Shown: positions 11,308 through 22,604 of the stretch, one piece after another
Position numbering within the stretch: the stretch's first letter is position 1
How the letters are laid out: each line of letters starts with the position of its first letter
The notes under the pieces: model-generated
What the model was told of the DNA's origin: nothing
The model's database searches: none
Seen by the model: the letters and a program-made list of their open reading frames with translations, nothing else
Position numbers and translations under genes: made by a program
Source: Notamacropus eugenii
Lineage: Eukaryota > Chordata > Mammalia > Diprotodontia > Macropodidae
Length of the DNA: 64,000 nucleotides
Assembly (NCBI RefSeq): GCF_028372415.1
Contig: NC_092872.1
Span: forward strand, 91,866,575 to 91,930,574
Direction of reading: 5' to 3'

Positions 11308-11321
11308 AAGAAAGCAACATG
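11308..11321. repeat. Target-site duplication, right copy (HAL1-type element)
   Basis: Perfect copy of 8404-8417. Confidence 0.9.
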
Positions 11322-12559
11322 AATGGAACTGGAACTATTTGCAGAAAGCCTAGATACCCTTGAATCTCCTTAAGAGGTTCTCCTAGAAAACCCTGAGGGG
11401 AGGATGAAATCTAACATATGAAGTCCAAAAACACCCAATCTACAATAAAAGAAACAAACAGAGCTTCAAACCAATAACTATTTATTAAAATAGGAACTCA
11501 GATTTTCCTCACAATCTGAAATAACCCCTACTTCCATGCATGAGATATCCCTTTCTTCTTTATAGTGCTTGATACTTGGACAGTACAAATAAGGCAAAGT
11601 AAAATACAGAGTCTTATTGGTTGATAAACCTATATCTTGACCTTCCAGGAGAACTTTCAGTTCATGTATATGATCAATGACCATTAGAGGATGTCCAGAA
11701 AATGGGCAGAGTTGATGGTCATTCATTAGCCCCATGTTGGGCATTTGAGAGCTGTAGGCAGCTCTGACAATTCGCAGACAAGGTCACTCATTAGTCAAGT
11801 GCTCGTGGGCCTGTTGGTCAAGTATCCTTAGACCCACTGCCCCACAAAGGGACAGAACAGGCACAATCAAAAATATTTGGGGAATTTTCCATATCATTCG
11901 GTCATCACAGCCATACTGGGTCTGGTCACCTACTGGGCAGAATGAAAGGGTGGAGATCCTCTAGTTAGCTTCCTATGATTAAACAAATGAACTTCATAAC
12001 AAAGAAGTATTTATAATTTTGTAGTTTGGAGCCAATTATAAGGAAGAACCTATTTTATCTAATTATCTCTAAATATACGTATATTCACATACAAAATGTA
12101 TGTTAACATACATAATTCTTATACTAATATTAGTCAACTAGACTGATTAAATATATGTTGATAGACAAATATAATACTGATAATTCCTAATAATCACTAC
12201 CCCTCTGGCACCACACTACATGGATTAATACTGATTAGAATAAAATAGAGGTCTAATGAATCATTTCACATACACACCTGGCTTTCAGACAGTGGTGGCC
12301 AGGGTGGTCAGTGTTACATATCCAAGTCAAGATTTAAACTCAAATCCTCTGACTCGAGTCAGTGCTCTGACACCCTTACCTCCATACCACACTGCTTTCT
12401 CAATCCAGCCTCCTACCCAATACAGGAATCCTCTCCACACTTCCTTCACATATGACATTTAACCGACATTTAATTTTCTTTTATAATTCAAGAGTGAATA
12501 TGGCACAATAATGGTGAGAAAAAGAAAATCTTCCAACAGACAAGTCATGTAAAACAAAT
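11322..12559. other. Intergenic, mostly unidentified
   Basis: About 12250-12400 looks like an antisense MIR/SINE fragment (TTTAAACTCAAATCCTCTGAC). The rest shows no gene or named repeat. Confidence 0.4.
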
Positions 12560-13215
12560 TAAATTTTTTTAAATTTTAAACTTAATTACAAAACAAAACA
12601 AAGGGAGAAAAGAACATTTACATACGCACAACAGAAGAGACAATTTAATATAAAACAATGTTTCCTTTTCACGAAAACCTATGTAATAAATCCTATACAC
12701 TGCTTTCAAAGCAATCCAGCTTTTCTGTGCTTCCTTCTAGGGTTTTTCTTGTTCTTTGCTATGGACTTTTAATTTTTTTCCCCTTCTGCCCCCACCCTAC
12801 CCTAGGAGAAGGTTACAATTAAAGGTGAATATATGTGTGTGTATATATACACATATATATATTTCTATGCATATACATACATATGCATGTATGTATTTAT
12901 GTATATGTGTATGTGTATATATATAAATATACACACATCCATATATGTAAGATCATATTATGCATATTTCTCTTTGTCATTTCTTTCTCTGGAGGTTGAT
13001 AGCATCTTCCTTCATATGTCCAAGTCTTTCCTTGTTTTTCTAAATCAACCAGCTCACCATTTCTTGTATCACAGCAAGATTCCCTCACAATCATATACCA
13101 CGACTTAGAGCATCTATCATTTTCACCAATCTGATAGGTATAAGATGATCTCTCAAAGTCACTTTAATTTGTATTTCTCTAATCAATTACAACTTAGAAA
13201 CCTTTCTCATGTAAT

Positions 13216-13246
<31 letters not shown>

Positions 13247-16200
13247 TCTTGATTTCTTCATTGAAAAGTTGTTTATTCATATTCTTTGACCATTCATCAA
13301 TTGGAGTATCCGTATTTTTATAAATTTGACAAAATTCTCCATATATTTTTTAAAAAAGAGACCCCTATCTGAGAGATTCTCTATGAAAATTTTTTCCCAG
13401 ATTTCTACTGTCCTAATCTTGGCTACATTGATTTTATTTACACAAGAAGTTTTAAATTTAAAATAATTGAAATTATACCTTTTACACCTCAACAATGCTT
13501 TCTACCTCTTGTTTCTTCACGTATTATTCTCCTATCCATGAGTGTGAAGAATAATGTGTTTCATATTCTAATTTTCTTGTGATATTTTTCTTTATATATA
13601 TAAGTCATGTATCCATTTTTACCTTATTTTAGTACATAGTTTAATACTTTGGTCTATGCCCAATTCTTGCTAGACTGCTTTCCAGCTTTCCCAACAATTT
13701 TTATCAAGTAATGAATTCTTAACCCCAAAACTTTAATCTTTACATTTGTCAGACACAACTTTACTATGGACCTTTACTATGGTGTATATCTACTCTGTTC
13801 TACTAATCTACCTATCCATTTCTTAGGCAGTACCAGATAGTTCTGCTATCCCTTTTTGTTTTATGGGTAAACTCATACCACTCACATTCTAAGGTATAAG
13901 TTCTTGTTATGTATTTCCCTCCATCTTATTTTTCCTTTCTGTCCTTCTCAGACTATTTACCCATCATCCCTCCTCACTTTAGTTTATTTCTACCCATTGC
14001 CTTTCCCTCCCATTCCTTTATCTACCCACCCCACTAAGAGTCCCTCTCTTACCCTCTCCTCCTCCCTTCCACCTAAATCTACCTAAGAGTTTCTTTCTTA
14101 TCCCCTCCTTCCTCTTAATTCTTAATCTACTCACCCTTCTAAAAGTCCCTCCCTTATCCTATCCCCACACTCTCTTATTTCTTTCTAAATTTAGATTTTT
14201 ATTCCCCTCCATATGAATATGTTGTTCCCTCTTCAATCCATTTCTGACTAAAGTAAGGTTTCAGGAACCCACCCTCCCGTCACTTACTTCTCCTATATCG
14301 GTTCTTCCTTTCATGCCTCATTTGTATGACATAATTACTCCTTTTTCTTTCTCCCTGTGCAGTTTTACTTTTTAGAATTCCCTCATATACAGCTCAGCCC
14401 AAAGCTGTCCTTTCAAACTATCCAAATAATGATGACAGTCATGAGTACTTCATAACACTTTCACATATTAGTAGTAAACAATTTGACCTTATTGAGTCAC
14501 TTATAATTGCTCTTTAATGTTTCCCTTACACTTCTCCTGGATCTTATGTGTTGAATTTTCCATTGAATTCTGCTCTTTTTTCACAAATACCTGAAAGTCT
14601 TTCAATTCATAAATTCCATTTTTTTTTCATTCAGAATTATACTCAACTTTGCTGGGTAAGTTACCCTAGGTGACTCTTGTTTTTTGCTCTATGAAATATA
14701 GTGTTCCAAGACATAGTGTCCTTCAACATAGAAGGTGCAACCTGGCAACTTCTCTACCCTTGTATAATCCTGATTATAGCTCCTTGATACTTAAATTGGG
14801 TTTTTGTTGTTGTTGTTGTTACTTGCAATATTTTCTCCTTCACCTGGGAACCTTGAAACTTGGCTAAGATATTTCTGTAAGTTTTTCTCCTGTGATCTCT
14901 TTCAGGTGGTGATAGTGAATTTTTTTTCTATTTCTGCTTTACCTTCTTGTTCTAGAACATCAGCGTAATTTTCCTTAATAATTTCTTGTAGTATTGTATC
15001 ATTTCTTTTTTTGATTGTACCTTTCAGGTAGTCCTATGATGCTTACATTGTGTCTCCTTGATCTGTTCTCCAGATCAGTTGTTTTCCTAATGAGATGTTT
15101 TACATTCTCTTCTATTTTTTTCATTCTTTTTGTTTTGTTTTGCTGATTATTTCTTGGTGTCTTTAATGTCATTACCTTCCCTTTGCCCAAGTCTAGTTTT
15201 CAAGGAAAAATTTTCTTCCTCAAGTTTTTGATTTTCTATTTCCAATAGGTTGAATTTCTTTTCATAAATTTCCTGATTTTCTTGAATTGCTCTTATTTTT
15301 TTCCCTTAATTTTTCCTCCATCTCTCTGATTTTTAAAGTCCTTTTAAAGTTCTTCTAAGAGCTCTTTTTAGGCTTAGGACCACTTGATGTTTCTCAGTGA
15401 AAAACGAGTGGCTTTTTTAGCTCCATTATCTTCCTCTGAATACTAACCCAGATTTTCTCTATCCTCATAGTAGAAATTTATGGTTGGGTTCTTTCTCCTT
15501 TGCTTACTCATTTTTATTTTAGCAGTTTATTATTATAATCAAGTTTTAGTCCCGAGGCATGAGGAATGATGCCCCAGACCTCAGGTCCTTTGTGTTATTT
15601 TTCTAAGCTCTGTCTGGGGTTCTAGCCTTGGGCACTCCTCTCTACCCCTAAACTACAGCTAGGGCCCCCAACTATACTGTCCCACAAACACTCTTGCTCC
15701 CTGTGGTTCCTTTGGTGGCTGTAAATTTCAGCTGGAACTGAAACTAGGGACTCTACAGTCCTGCAAATGTCCACAGCCAGCAGGGTCCCTGCCCTTCTGT
15801 TACTACACTTAACAGGTTTGTACTAGCTCCTTCTGCCCCAGAGCTGCAGCTGAGGACCACATCTGGTCAGCACAGCTGTGTTTGGCATCCCTTGACAGTG
15901 CAAAGTCCTTCAATTTTCTCCTACCCAGCTGTCAGACCCCCCACGCTGTGAGGTTAAAGTCCCTGAAGCTAAGGCTACCTCCCAACCCAACAACCCCCAG
16001 AACTTGCTGTTTGTTGATTCTGAGGAGTTGGCCTGGTGGTGTTTGTACTCAGCTCAGGCCAAGCCTCCTCCCCTGTAGGTCCAGTCTTACCTGGGTCTTC
16101 TTAAGTTGTCTTCCGAAGACAGTTGCTTTACCCAGACTTTTATTTCCACTATTCTATATTCATTCTGAAGAAATGTTCTCTTTTTTTGGGGGGGGGGAGA

Positions 16201-16250
16201 AATTTGGAGAACTTGAAGTTTTCTGACCTACTCCACCATCTTACCAGAAT
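12560..16250 (-). mobile_element. L1 with intact 5' end and large ORF2 deletion, antisense
   Basis: Read on the minus strand from 16250: the L1 5' start with AAGATGGTGGAGTAG, a 5' UTR, an ORF1 relic (MGKGKVMTLKTPRNNQQNK, then ENVKHLIRKTTDLENRSRR and IIGLPERYNQ at 15190-14999; end near 14640), a purine-rich inter-ORF region, and an ORF2 start around 13890. The sequence then passes directly to the ORF2 C-terminal region (KINVAKIRTVEIWEKIF at about 13440) and a 3' UTR ending near 12560. Most of ORF2 is missing. Several AT/CA simple repeats lie inside (12830-12940, 13214-13248). Confidence 0.75.
16236..16242 (-). promoter_or_regulatory. YY1-like motif at L1 5' end
   Basis: AAGATGG on the minus strand, a few bases inside the L1 5' end. 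The HAL1-type element has the same motif at 8429-8435. In human L1 a YY1 site of this form fixes the transcription start. Confidence 0.45.
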
Positions 16251-16854
16251 CCTCCAAGACAAATTTTTTAAACTATAAAATCTTTTCACATTAAGACTGA
16301 AGGAAATCCCTTCCTCTTCCTCCCATTCCACAATTGTGCAAACATGAGGTGGTGATATCTTTGAGGTAATCATGCTGAAAGGAAAAAAAAGAGGCAGAGG
16401 CAAATTCAGCAGAAGTTGGGAACTGGCCAAGAGAGAGACTTCTTGATAGTTCAGGCAGGAGATGAGGACTTGCTTGAGAGGAAGAAATGGTACCACCTTC
16501 TTAGGGATACAAGCAAAAAGACCATGGACCAAGAATGGTCTAAATCTGACAGTCCAGGGGGAGGTTTCTAAATCTGAGGGATTCAGAAAAGGTTCATTAA
16601 GGCAGACCAAAACTTACTGCACCTGTCATTTCTGAACTGGACAGTTTCTTTCTTTATATTCATGCCTATTCTGTGGGACTTTCAATACAGCTGCCCCATT
16701 AATCAATGACTCTGCTCTATTCATTACTATATATCACACAATTTGGAGAGAGGATATGGATGAAAGTTGCAGGATAGAAAAGTGTGGATGGATTAAAACT
16801 AGCATCACTGGAGGGAATAGTCATATTGATGAGATCACAGAACCATCAGTAGTT

Positions 16855-17058
16855 AGTTGATAAGTCATTAAACATTCTTTAAGTCCTACTGTGTGACAGG
16901 TTTGGGGATGCAAAAAGAGGCAAAAGACAGTTCTTGCCCTCAGGGAGTTCAACAACAAGCAAACAAAAATGTACAAACAAGCTATATACAGAATAAATAG
17001 AAAATAATTAAGAGAGGAAAGGCAATAGAATTAAGAGGGATTGCAAAAGGCTTCCTAT
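16855..17058 (+). repeat. LINE2-like segment, left half
   Basis: It matches the L2 wording: AAGTCCTACTGTGTGACAGG, GGCAAAAGACAGTTCTTGCC, CTCAGGGAGTTCA. It is interrupted by the HAL1 fragment and resumes at 17665. Confidence 0.7.
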
Positions 17059-17074
17059 AGAAAATGAGATTTTA

Positions 17075-17648
17075 TACAGGAAAGTAGGGGGGAAGGAGAT
17101 AAAGGGGAGATAATTGAAGGGTAGGCAGATTGGGGGAGAGGGTAAGCAGAAGCAAACACTTTTGAGGAGAGACAGAAAAAAATAGAATAAATGGGGGACA
17201 GGATAAGATGGAGGGAATATAGTCTTTCACCACATGAGTGTTATGGAAGTGTTTTGTGTGACTAATCATGTATAACTTAAATAGAATTGCTTGCCTTCTC
17301 AGTGAGGGTGGGCGATAAGAGAGGAAGGGAGAGAATGTGGAGTTCAAAGTTTTAAAAATGAATGCTAAAAATTGTTTTTACATGTAACTGGGAAATAAGA
17401 TGTACAGGTGATGGGGTATAGGAATTTATCTTGCCCTACAGGAAAATAGAAGGAAAGGGGATAAGAGAAGGGGGGCGGAGGGAGTGAGAGAAGGGAGGGC
17501 AGATTGGGGGAACGAGTAATCAGAATGCATGACATTTTGGGGTGGGGAGGGGAGAGAAGGGGAGAAAATTTGGAACTCAAAATCTGTAAGTGAATGTTGA
17601 AAACTAAAAATAAGTTGATTAATGACAAAAAAAAGAAAAGAAAAGAAA
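17075..17648 (+). mobile_element. HAL1-type 3' fragment with 16-bp target-site duplications
   Basis: A 574-bp insertion whose sequence matches the 3' region of the element at 8418-11307 (CATTTTGGGGTGGGGAGGGG, GGGGAGAAAATTTGGAAC). It ends in a (GAAAA)n-type tail. AGAAAATGAGATTTTA occurs perfectly at 17059-17074 and 17649-17664, proving a single 5'-truncated retrotransposition into an L2. Confidence 0.85.
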
Positions 17649-17664
17649 AGAAAATGAGATTTTA

Positions 17665-18110
17665 GTTGGGACCTAAAGGAAGCCAGGAAAATCAGGAGGA
17701 AGAGATGAGGAGGAAGAGCATTCTAGGCACCAGGAATAGCCAGAGAAAAATTCCTGGAGCTGACAGATGGAGTAACTTTTTATGGAGCAGAGGAGACCAG
17801 CACCACTGGGCTGACAAGTATGAGATGAAGAATAAGGTATAAGAAGACTGGAAAGATGAGGTGGGGCTGAGTACTGAAGGGCTTTGAACATCAAACAGAG
17901 GATTCTGTAGGTATATTTGAGAAGAGGGAAAGGGGGATATATTTGAGAAACCTTGCAAAAATGACATTGACAGGCCTTGGAAATAGGTGCTATACAGGAG
18001 GTGGGAAGATAGTGAGGAATTGAGGCTGATGTCTAGGTCACCAGCACAGGGGAACTGGGAGGATGGTGGTGCCCTTCAAAGTAAAGGAAATGTTTGGAGA
18101 GGGGAGATAT
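17665..18110 (+). repeat. LINE2-like segment, right half
   Basis: Continues the L2 from 17058: GGACCTAAAGGAAGCCAGG, GCATTCTAGGCACCAGGAAT, AGTACTGAAGGGCTTTGAA. Confidence 0.65.
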
Positions 18111-18248
18111 ATAAAAGTAGATTGAGCTGAACTTCACAGTATAAAATTTAGATTTTGATCAATACTGAGTTTAAAAATTTGCTTTCATCCTTTCAGATTC
18201 AGGTTACTAGCAGGTTCTGCATCCAATATTGGATATATATATTCATTG

Positions 18249-18640
18249 CTGAAGAAGACTATGTCATCAGAGAAATGATGACATGACTTGCACTTGACTT
18301 TGTTTTGAGTGAGGGAGGGTTGTCCAAGGTCACCAATCTCACTTCACCTCCAGAGCCATTTGAATCCAGTGACCAGATATTCATCAGGATGACTGGAGAT
18401 GACCCAGGATGCACTGGGAGACTTTGGGCCCTTTAGGCCAAGGTCTTTGCAGGCACTCAGTTAGGGTGAGGCAATGCCCATTCATTGAATAGGCCTGTTT
18501 AAGAAGTAACCAGGGCATGGCCCCTTTAATGAGGTCAAGAAAAAGAAAGACATCAGGCTGGGAGGGAAACAGCAACAGTTGATATTGATAATCACTCTTA
18601 AGGCAGGAGGATGCCAAAGAGCCCCAGCTTCAAAATGCAA
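18249..18640 (+). repeat. Foldback, left arm
   Basis: This arm and 18858-19251 are reverse complements, roughly 90% alike by eye over about 370-390 bp. Shared strings include GGATGACTGGAGATGACCCA, CTCAGTTAGGGTGAGGCAA and CATTCATTGAATAGGCCTG. The unit looks like a dispersed repeat, here present head to head. Confidence 0.85.
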
Positions 18641-18654
18641 TAGGTTTAAGGTTT

Positions 18655-18850
18655 GAGGAAAGAAAGGCAAGGGAAGGGAAGGGGAGGGGAGAGGAAGGGA
18701 GGGGAAGGGAAAAGGAAAGGTGAAAGGAATGAAAAAAGGAAAGGAAAAGAAAGAAAAGAGGAAAAGAAAGGAAAGGAATGGAATGGAGAAAGTTAAGGGA
18801 AAGGAAGGGAAGGGAAGGGAAGGGAAGGGAAGGGAAGGGAAGGGAAGTCC
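18655..18850 (+). repeat. Purine tract, (GGGAA)n-rich
   Basis: About 195 bases almost wholly A and G on the plus strand, with a regular GGGAA/GGGAAG run at 18797-18846. It fills the loop between the foldback arms. Confidence 0.9.
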
Positions 18851-18857
18851 TGTCCCA

Positions 18858-19251
18858 AAACCTTAAAACCTTAAACCTATGCCCATGGGCCACTGCCTAA
18901 GGGCTCCTCTGGACCCTCCTGGCTTTAGAGTGATTATCAATAGTAACTGTTGCTGTTTCCTACCTAGTCTGATGTCTTTGTTTTTCTTGACCTCCTTAAA
19001 GGGGCCATCCTCTGGCTACTTCTTAAACAGGCCTATTCAATGAATGGGTGTTGCCTCACCCTAACTGAGTACCTGCAAGGCCTTGGTCTAAAGGGTCCAA
19101 GGTCTCCCAGTGAGTCCTGGGTCATCTCCAGTCATCCTGAGGAATATCAGGTCTCTGGATTCAGATGGCTCTGGAGGAGAAGTGAGGCTGGTGACCTGCA
19201 CAGCCCTCCCTCACTCAAAGCAAAGTCAAGTGCAAGTCATGTCATCATATA
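18858..19251 (-). repeat. Foldback, right arm
   Basis: Reverse complement of the left arm. It ends directly in an AT/TG simple repeat that runs to about 19355. The left arm starts next to a TATATATA run, so both outer ends touch AT-rich simple DNA. Confidence 0.85.
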
Positions 19252-19355
19252 TATATAATGTGTGTGTGTGTTTGTGCGTGTAGATGTGTCTGTATATATG
19301 CACATATATGCATGTGTGTGTATATATGTATATATATGTATATGTATACACATAA
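19251..19355. repeat. TA/TG-rich simple repeat
   Basis: Alternating TATA, TGTG and TATG runs without a fixed unit. Confidence 0.85.
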
Positions 19356-19554
19356 CATCTTGCAGCAAAACCTCCTACAGAAAAATAGGTATATTCAGCA
19401 TATAATTGGAAAGGTTTGTGTCCAGGGCAAACACCACCAACTGCAACTGGGTCAATGGCATTAAACTTGCCCTTCGCACCCTACTCCTTGCACAAGAACT
19501 ACCAGAGAACACAATTCTGCTACAGAGGCTATTGCTAGAAAGAGAAGAAGAGGA

Positions 19555-20069
19555 GAAGAACTCACTGTTTGACAAAAACTTCTGGGAAAACTGGAAAATA
19601 GTGTGGTGGAAACTGGGCATAGACCAATACCTGACACCATATACCAGAATAAAATCCAAATGGGTACACAATCTAGATGTAAAGGCTGGCAGTATAAATA
19701 AATTAGGGGAGCAAGGAATAGTTTATACATCAGATTTATGGAGAAGGAGAAATTTCTGAGCAAACAAGAGACTGAGAATACTATGAAGTGCAAAATGGAT
19801 AATTTTGATTACATTAAATTGAAATGTTTTTGGACAACCAAACCCAATGCAACCAAGATTAGGAGGGAAGTAGAAAACTGGGAAAGAATTTTTGCAACTA
19901 GTGTCTGTGATAAAGGCCTCATTTCTAAAATATATAGAGAACTGAGTCAAATGTACAAGAATACAAGTCATTCTGCAATTGATAAATGGTGAAAGGATAT
20001 GAGCAGGCAGTTTTCAGAGAAAAATTAAAGCTATCTATAGTCATATGACAAAATACTCTAAATCACTAT
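19555..20069 (+). mobile_element. L1 ORF2 C-terminal fragment, left part
   Basis: The translation shows NSLFDKNFWENWKI, IDQYLTPYTRIKSKWVHNLD, and in the next frame FDYIKLKCFWTTKPNATKIR and DKGLISKIYRELSQM, the order of the L1 ORF2 C-terminal half. Frameshifts break it. It resumes after the LTR at 20656. Confidence 0.85.
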
Positions 20070-20655
20070 TGTATGGGATGGCAAGACCCCCTACTCAAAC
20101 TGACTACTCAGAGGCATCTCAAAGTGTTAACAGAAAGTTCTTTTATTCGATTTTTGAGAAGCGAGGCAGTCCCTTCACCAAGTAGTCTGGAGCAGGGAAG
20201 TCGAAGACAAAGGCAGAGCAGTGATATATATAGACCCTAATGAGAAAACCCCTCCCACCACTGACCGTTATTCTCATTGGCTGAGAAATATGGTCTTACC
20301 TTCTAGGCAGGAAATCTCGCCAATCCCTTTGAAGTCCGGTCCAAATTTCCCTTCCCCCTGTCTGTTACAAAGCCCGTGAAAATACACGTCAGCATATGCA
20401 AATGAAGCATTGAGAGTATATGCAAATGAGGTGGACCCTTTTGAGGACCACCAATTGCTCAGGCACATGCAAATTAGGCATTGAAGAATAAGCGAATTTT
20501 ATCCAATCATTGAGATCCTAATACACTACATAGCCTATATCCTTATATGGGAATTTCTGAACTCTGAAGGCATTGTAACCTGAGCCTCTCTGTCTCCTTT
20601 ACCCACTGGGAGAAGAATTCACATTCTGAGAAGTGTTCACTGAATCTATTCCACT
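20070..20655 (-). mobile_element. Solo LTR inserted in the L1
   Basis: Removing these about 586 bases restores continuous L1 ORF2 sequence, and CACTAT is duplicated at 20064-20069 and 20656-20661. On the minus strand the segment has a TATATATA box near 20230 and then a poly(A) signal (CGAATAAAAG near 20145), placed as in an LTR. It ends in CA. Its minus-strand start is uncertain by a few bases. No retroviral genes are present. Confidence 0.8.
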
Positions 20656-20850
20656 CACTATTGATTGGAGACATGAAAGTTAAAACAACTCTGAGGTACC
20701 ACATCACACCTATCAGATTGGTTAACATGACAAAACAGGATGATGATAAATGTTGGAGAAGATTTGGGAAAATTGGAACACATTCATTGTTGGTGGAGCT
20801 GTGAGATAATCCAGCCATTCTGTCAATCTTCACCCTTATAATGGCTTTGT
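20656..20850 (+). mobile_element. L1 ORF2 C-terminal fragment, right part
   Basis: Continues the L1 from 20069: AAAACAACTCTGAGGTACCA, CACACCTATCAGATTGG, TGTTGGAGAAGATTTGG. The element then fades; no L1 3' UTR was recognised. Confidence 0.8.
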
Positions 20851-20984
20851 TGAACTGATCTAACAAATGATCCCAATATTCTAGCATGAACTCAAGTTAA
20901 TTTTTTTTTTAAATCTGTCACTTCAGTCCCATTATCATCCTTACTGTGCTGCCACTAGTAGGGGTATGAGAAAGAGCAGTAATA

Positions 20985-21115
20985 TTTCATTCATTCAGTA
21001 CACATATATTAAGGACTACTTGTATGCAGAGAACTGTGCTATATATAGGGGAGATATAAAGTTTAAATAAACTTATTTCCTGTCCTCATGGAGTTTTAAA
21101 TCTAGCAATGGTTTG
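20985..21115 (+). repeat. LINE2-like fragment
   Basis: CATTCATTCAGTACACATAT, GAGAACTGTGCTATATA and CTGTCCTCATGGAGTTTTAA match the L2 phrase order. Confidence 0.6.
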
Positions 21116-21934
21116 AGATACAATCATACAAAAATGATACTATCCAACATTACATGATAAATGCGTCATAGAATTCCCCAAGAAAGTGCTATAAATGAAA
21201 TCTAAAGGAGGTTTTAATCATTGTATGATAACTTTTGGTTATGACTGCCTTGTACGGGCTTACTAGTTGGTGAACAGAGAGATTTTCATACTAGGAAATT
21301 ATAACTCACAAAGGATCGCAGTACTACTGAACATTTTATAGAGGCCCAAAAGAATGTGTATTAGTCAGATTGAGTTAACTTCTAGAAGATTTCTCCTTAT
21401 GGGAGTATAGTTGGTAAATCTGGTACATACATACTCAAACAGCTAATGTTTCCAGGCAACAAGCAGCAATAGCACTGCCAAACAAAAAGGGAAATACATG
21501 ATGTTACATGGTTTTCATTGTCTCATAGTAGGAAATAGATTCATCTGCATAGATGAGCTTACTTGGAAGGAAACTCAAGTAGAACTTTATCATATTAGCT
21601 ATTCACTAGCCATAATTGATAAAAAAGATTGATTATGCAGAAATGATGTCTTTTGGACATTTTATACATCACAGAATCCATCTTCAAAGAGTCCTCAATA
21701 CATACACAGAGTTCCCAAGAAACACTGAGAAAGTTAATGAAATTGAACTGAAAGCAAAAGGAAATCTGACTGATGAATAACACATATTTGTATTAAAGTC
21801 AACCCGTATTTGTTCTATTTCTATTGTGTGTAAAGCTGTTTTGGCATTGTACTACAGTCAAAGTTTAGTTGAAAAACTGTCTCTGCCTTCATGGAACTTA
21901 GAGGGAGAAAGATACACATAAACAGGTAAGTAGG
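21116..21934. other. Intergenic, nothing recognised
   Basis: No gene, RNA or repeat that I can name. Confidence 0.45.
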
Positions 21935-22160
21935 TGGCACAGTGAATAAAGTACTGGGGTCAGGAAGACCTGAGTTCAAATCCAGCCTCAGACTCAATGT
22001 GACCCTGGATAAATTACTTAACCTCTGCTTGCCTTAGTTTCCTTATCTGTAAAATGAGGGTGGTAACGATACTTTACATTCCAGGGTTTTTTTGAAGATA
22101 AAATGAAATATTTGTAAAGTGCTTCGAAAACGTTAAAGGGTTATATAAATACTAGGTATA
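21935..22160 (+). repeat. tRNA-like/MIR-type SINE
   Basis: The tRNA-like start GTAGGTGGCACAGTG is followed by the B-box-like GAGTTCAAATCC, TTAGTTTCCTTATCTGTAAA and a tail with TTGTAAAGTGCTTCG and ATATAAATACTAG. Confidence 0.85.
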
Positions 22161-22239
22161 TTACGAACTACTGTACAAAATGAACATTAAGTACTTTAGA
22201 GAAATCCCCTCCACCCACCCCAAACTCAGAGACTCAATG

Positions 22240-22380
22240 GTTTCTTATCCTTTTTAGAATTAAATAAATACAGGGTCATATAGTTTGTAAGTGTCTGAGA
22301 CTAGATCTGAACTCAGGAAAACGAGTCTTCCTGAGTAGAGCTTAGTGCCCTGCTCACTGTGCCACCTAGCGCTCTTTTCA
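22240..22380 (-). repeat. SINE fragment, antisense
   Basis: Complement of the SINE 5' half: GTAAGTGTCTGAGACTAGAT, TCTTCCTGAGTAGAG, TGTGCCACCTAGCGCT. Confidence 0.7.
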
Positions 22381-22387
22381 ACTTTAC

Positions 22388-22534
22388 TAAGTAGACAAAA
22401 GGGACCCAATGAAGTTTTGCAGCAAATGAGGGAAATGACCAAATCTATACAATAAGGAAGATTACTCTGGCAGAAGATTAAGGGATTTAAGCAAGAGGGA
22501 GGAAGAGTAGAGGTTGGAAGACTTATCAGAAGGT
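22388..22534 (+). repeat. LINE2 fragment, left of nested insertion
   Basis: It follows the internal L2 wording (AAGATTACTCTGGCAGAAGA, GTAGAGGTTGGAAGAC) and resumes at 24171. Confidence 0.55.
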
Positions 22535-22604
22535 GACTTGTGACAGTCATCTGGCATAAAGGAGTCCTTCTTGGGAAGACAGAGGTTCCCCTTCTGACTC
22601 ATGC

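Noticed and set aside
12833-13108. 91-codon frame rich in Tyr and Ile
   Set aside because: Translation of a TA/TG simple repeat in an antisense L1.
16149-16610. 153-codon minus-strand frame
   Set aside because: It crosses the 5' border of the antisense L1; mixed host and repeat sequence with no recognisable domain.
19406-19793. 117-codon plus and 110-codon minus frames
   Set aside because: The plus frame is L1 ORF2 remnant joined to flanking DNA; the minus frame is its shadow.
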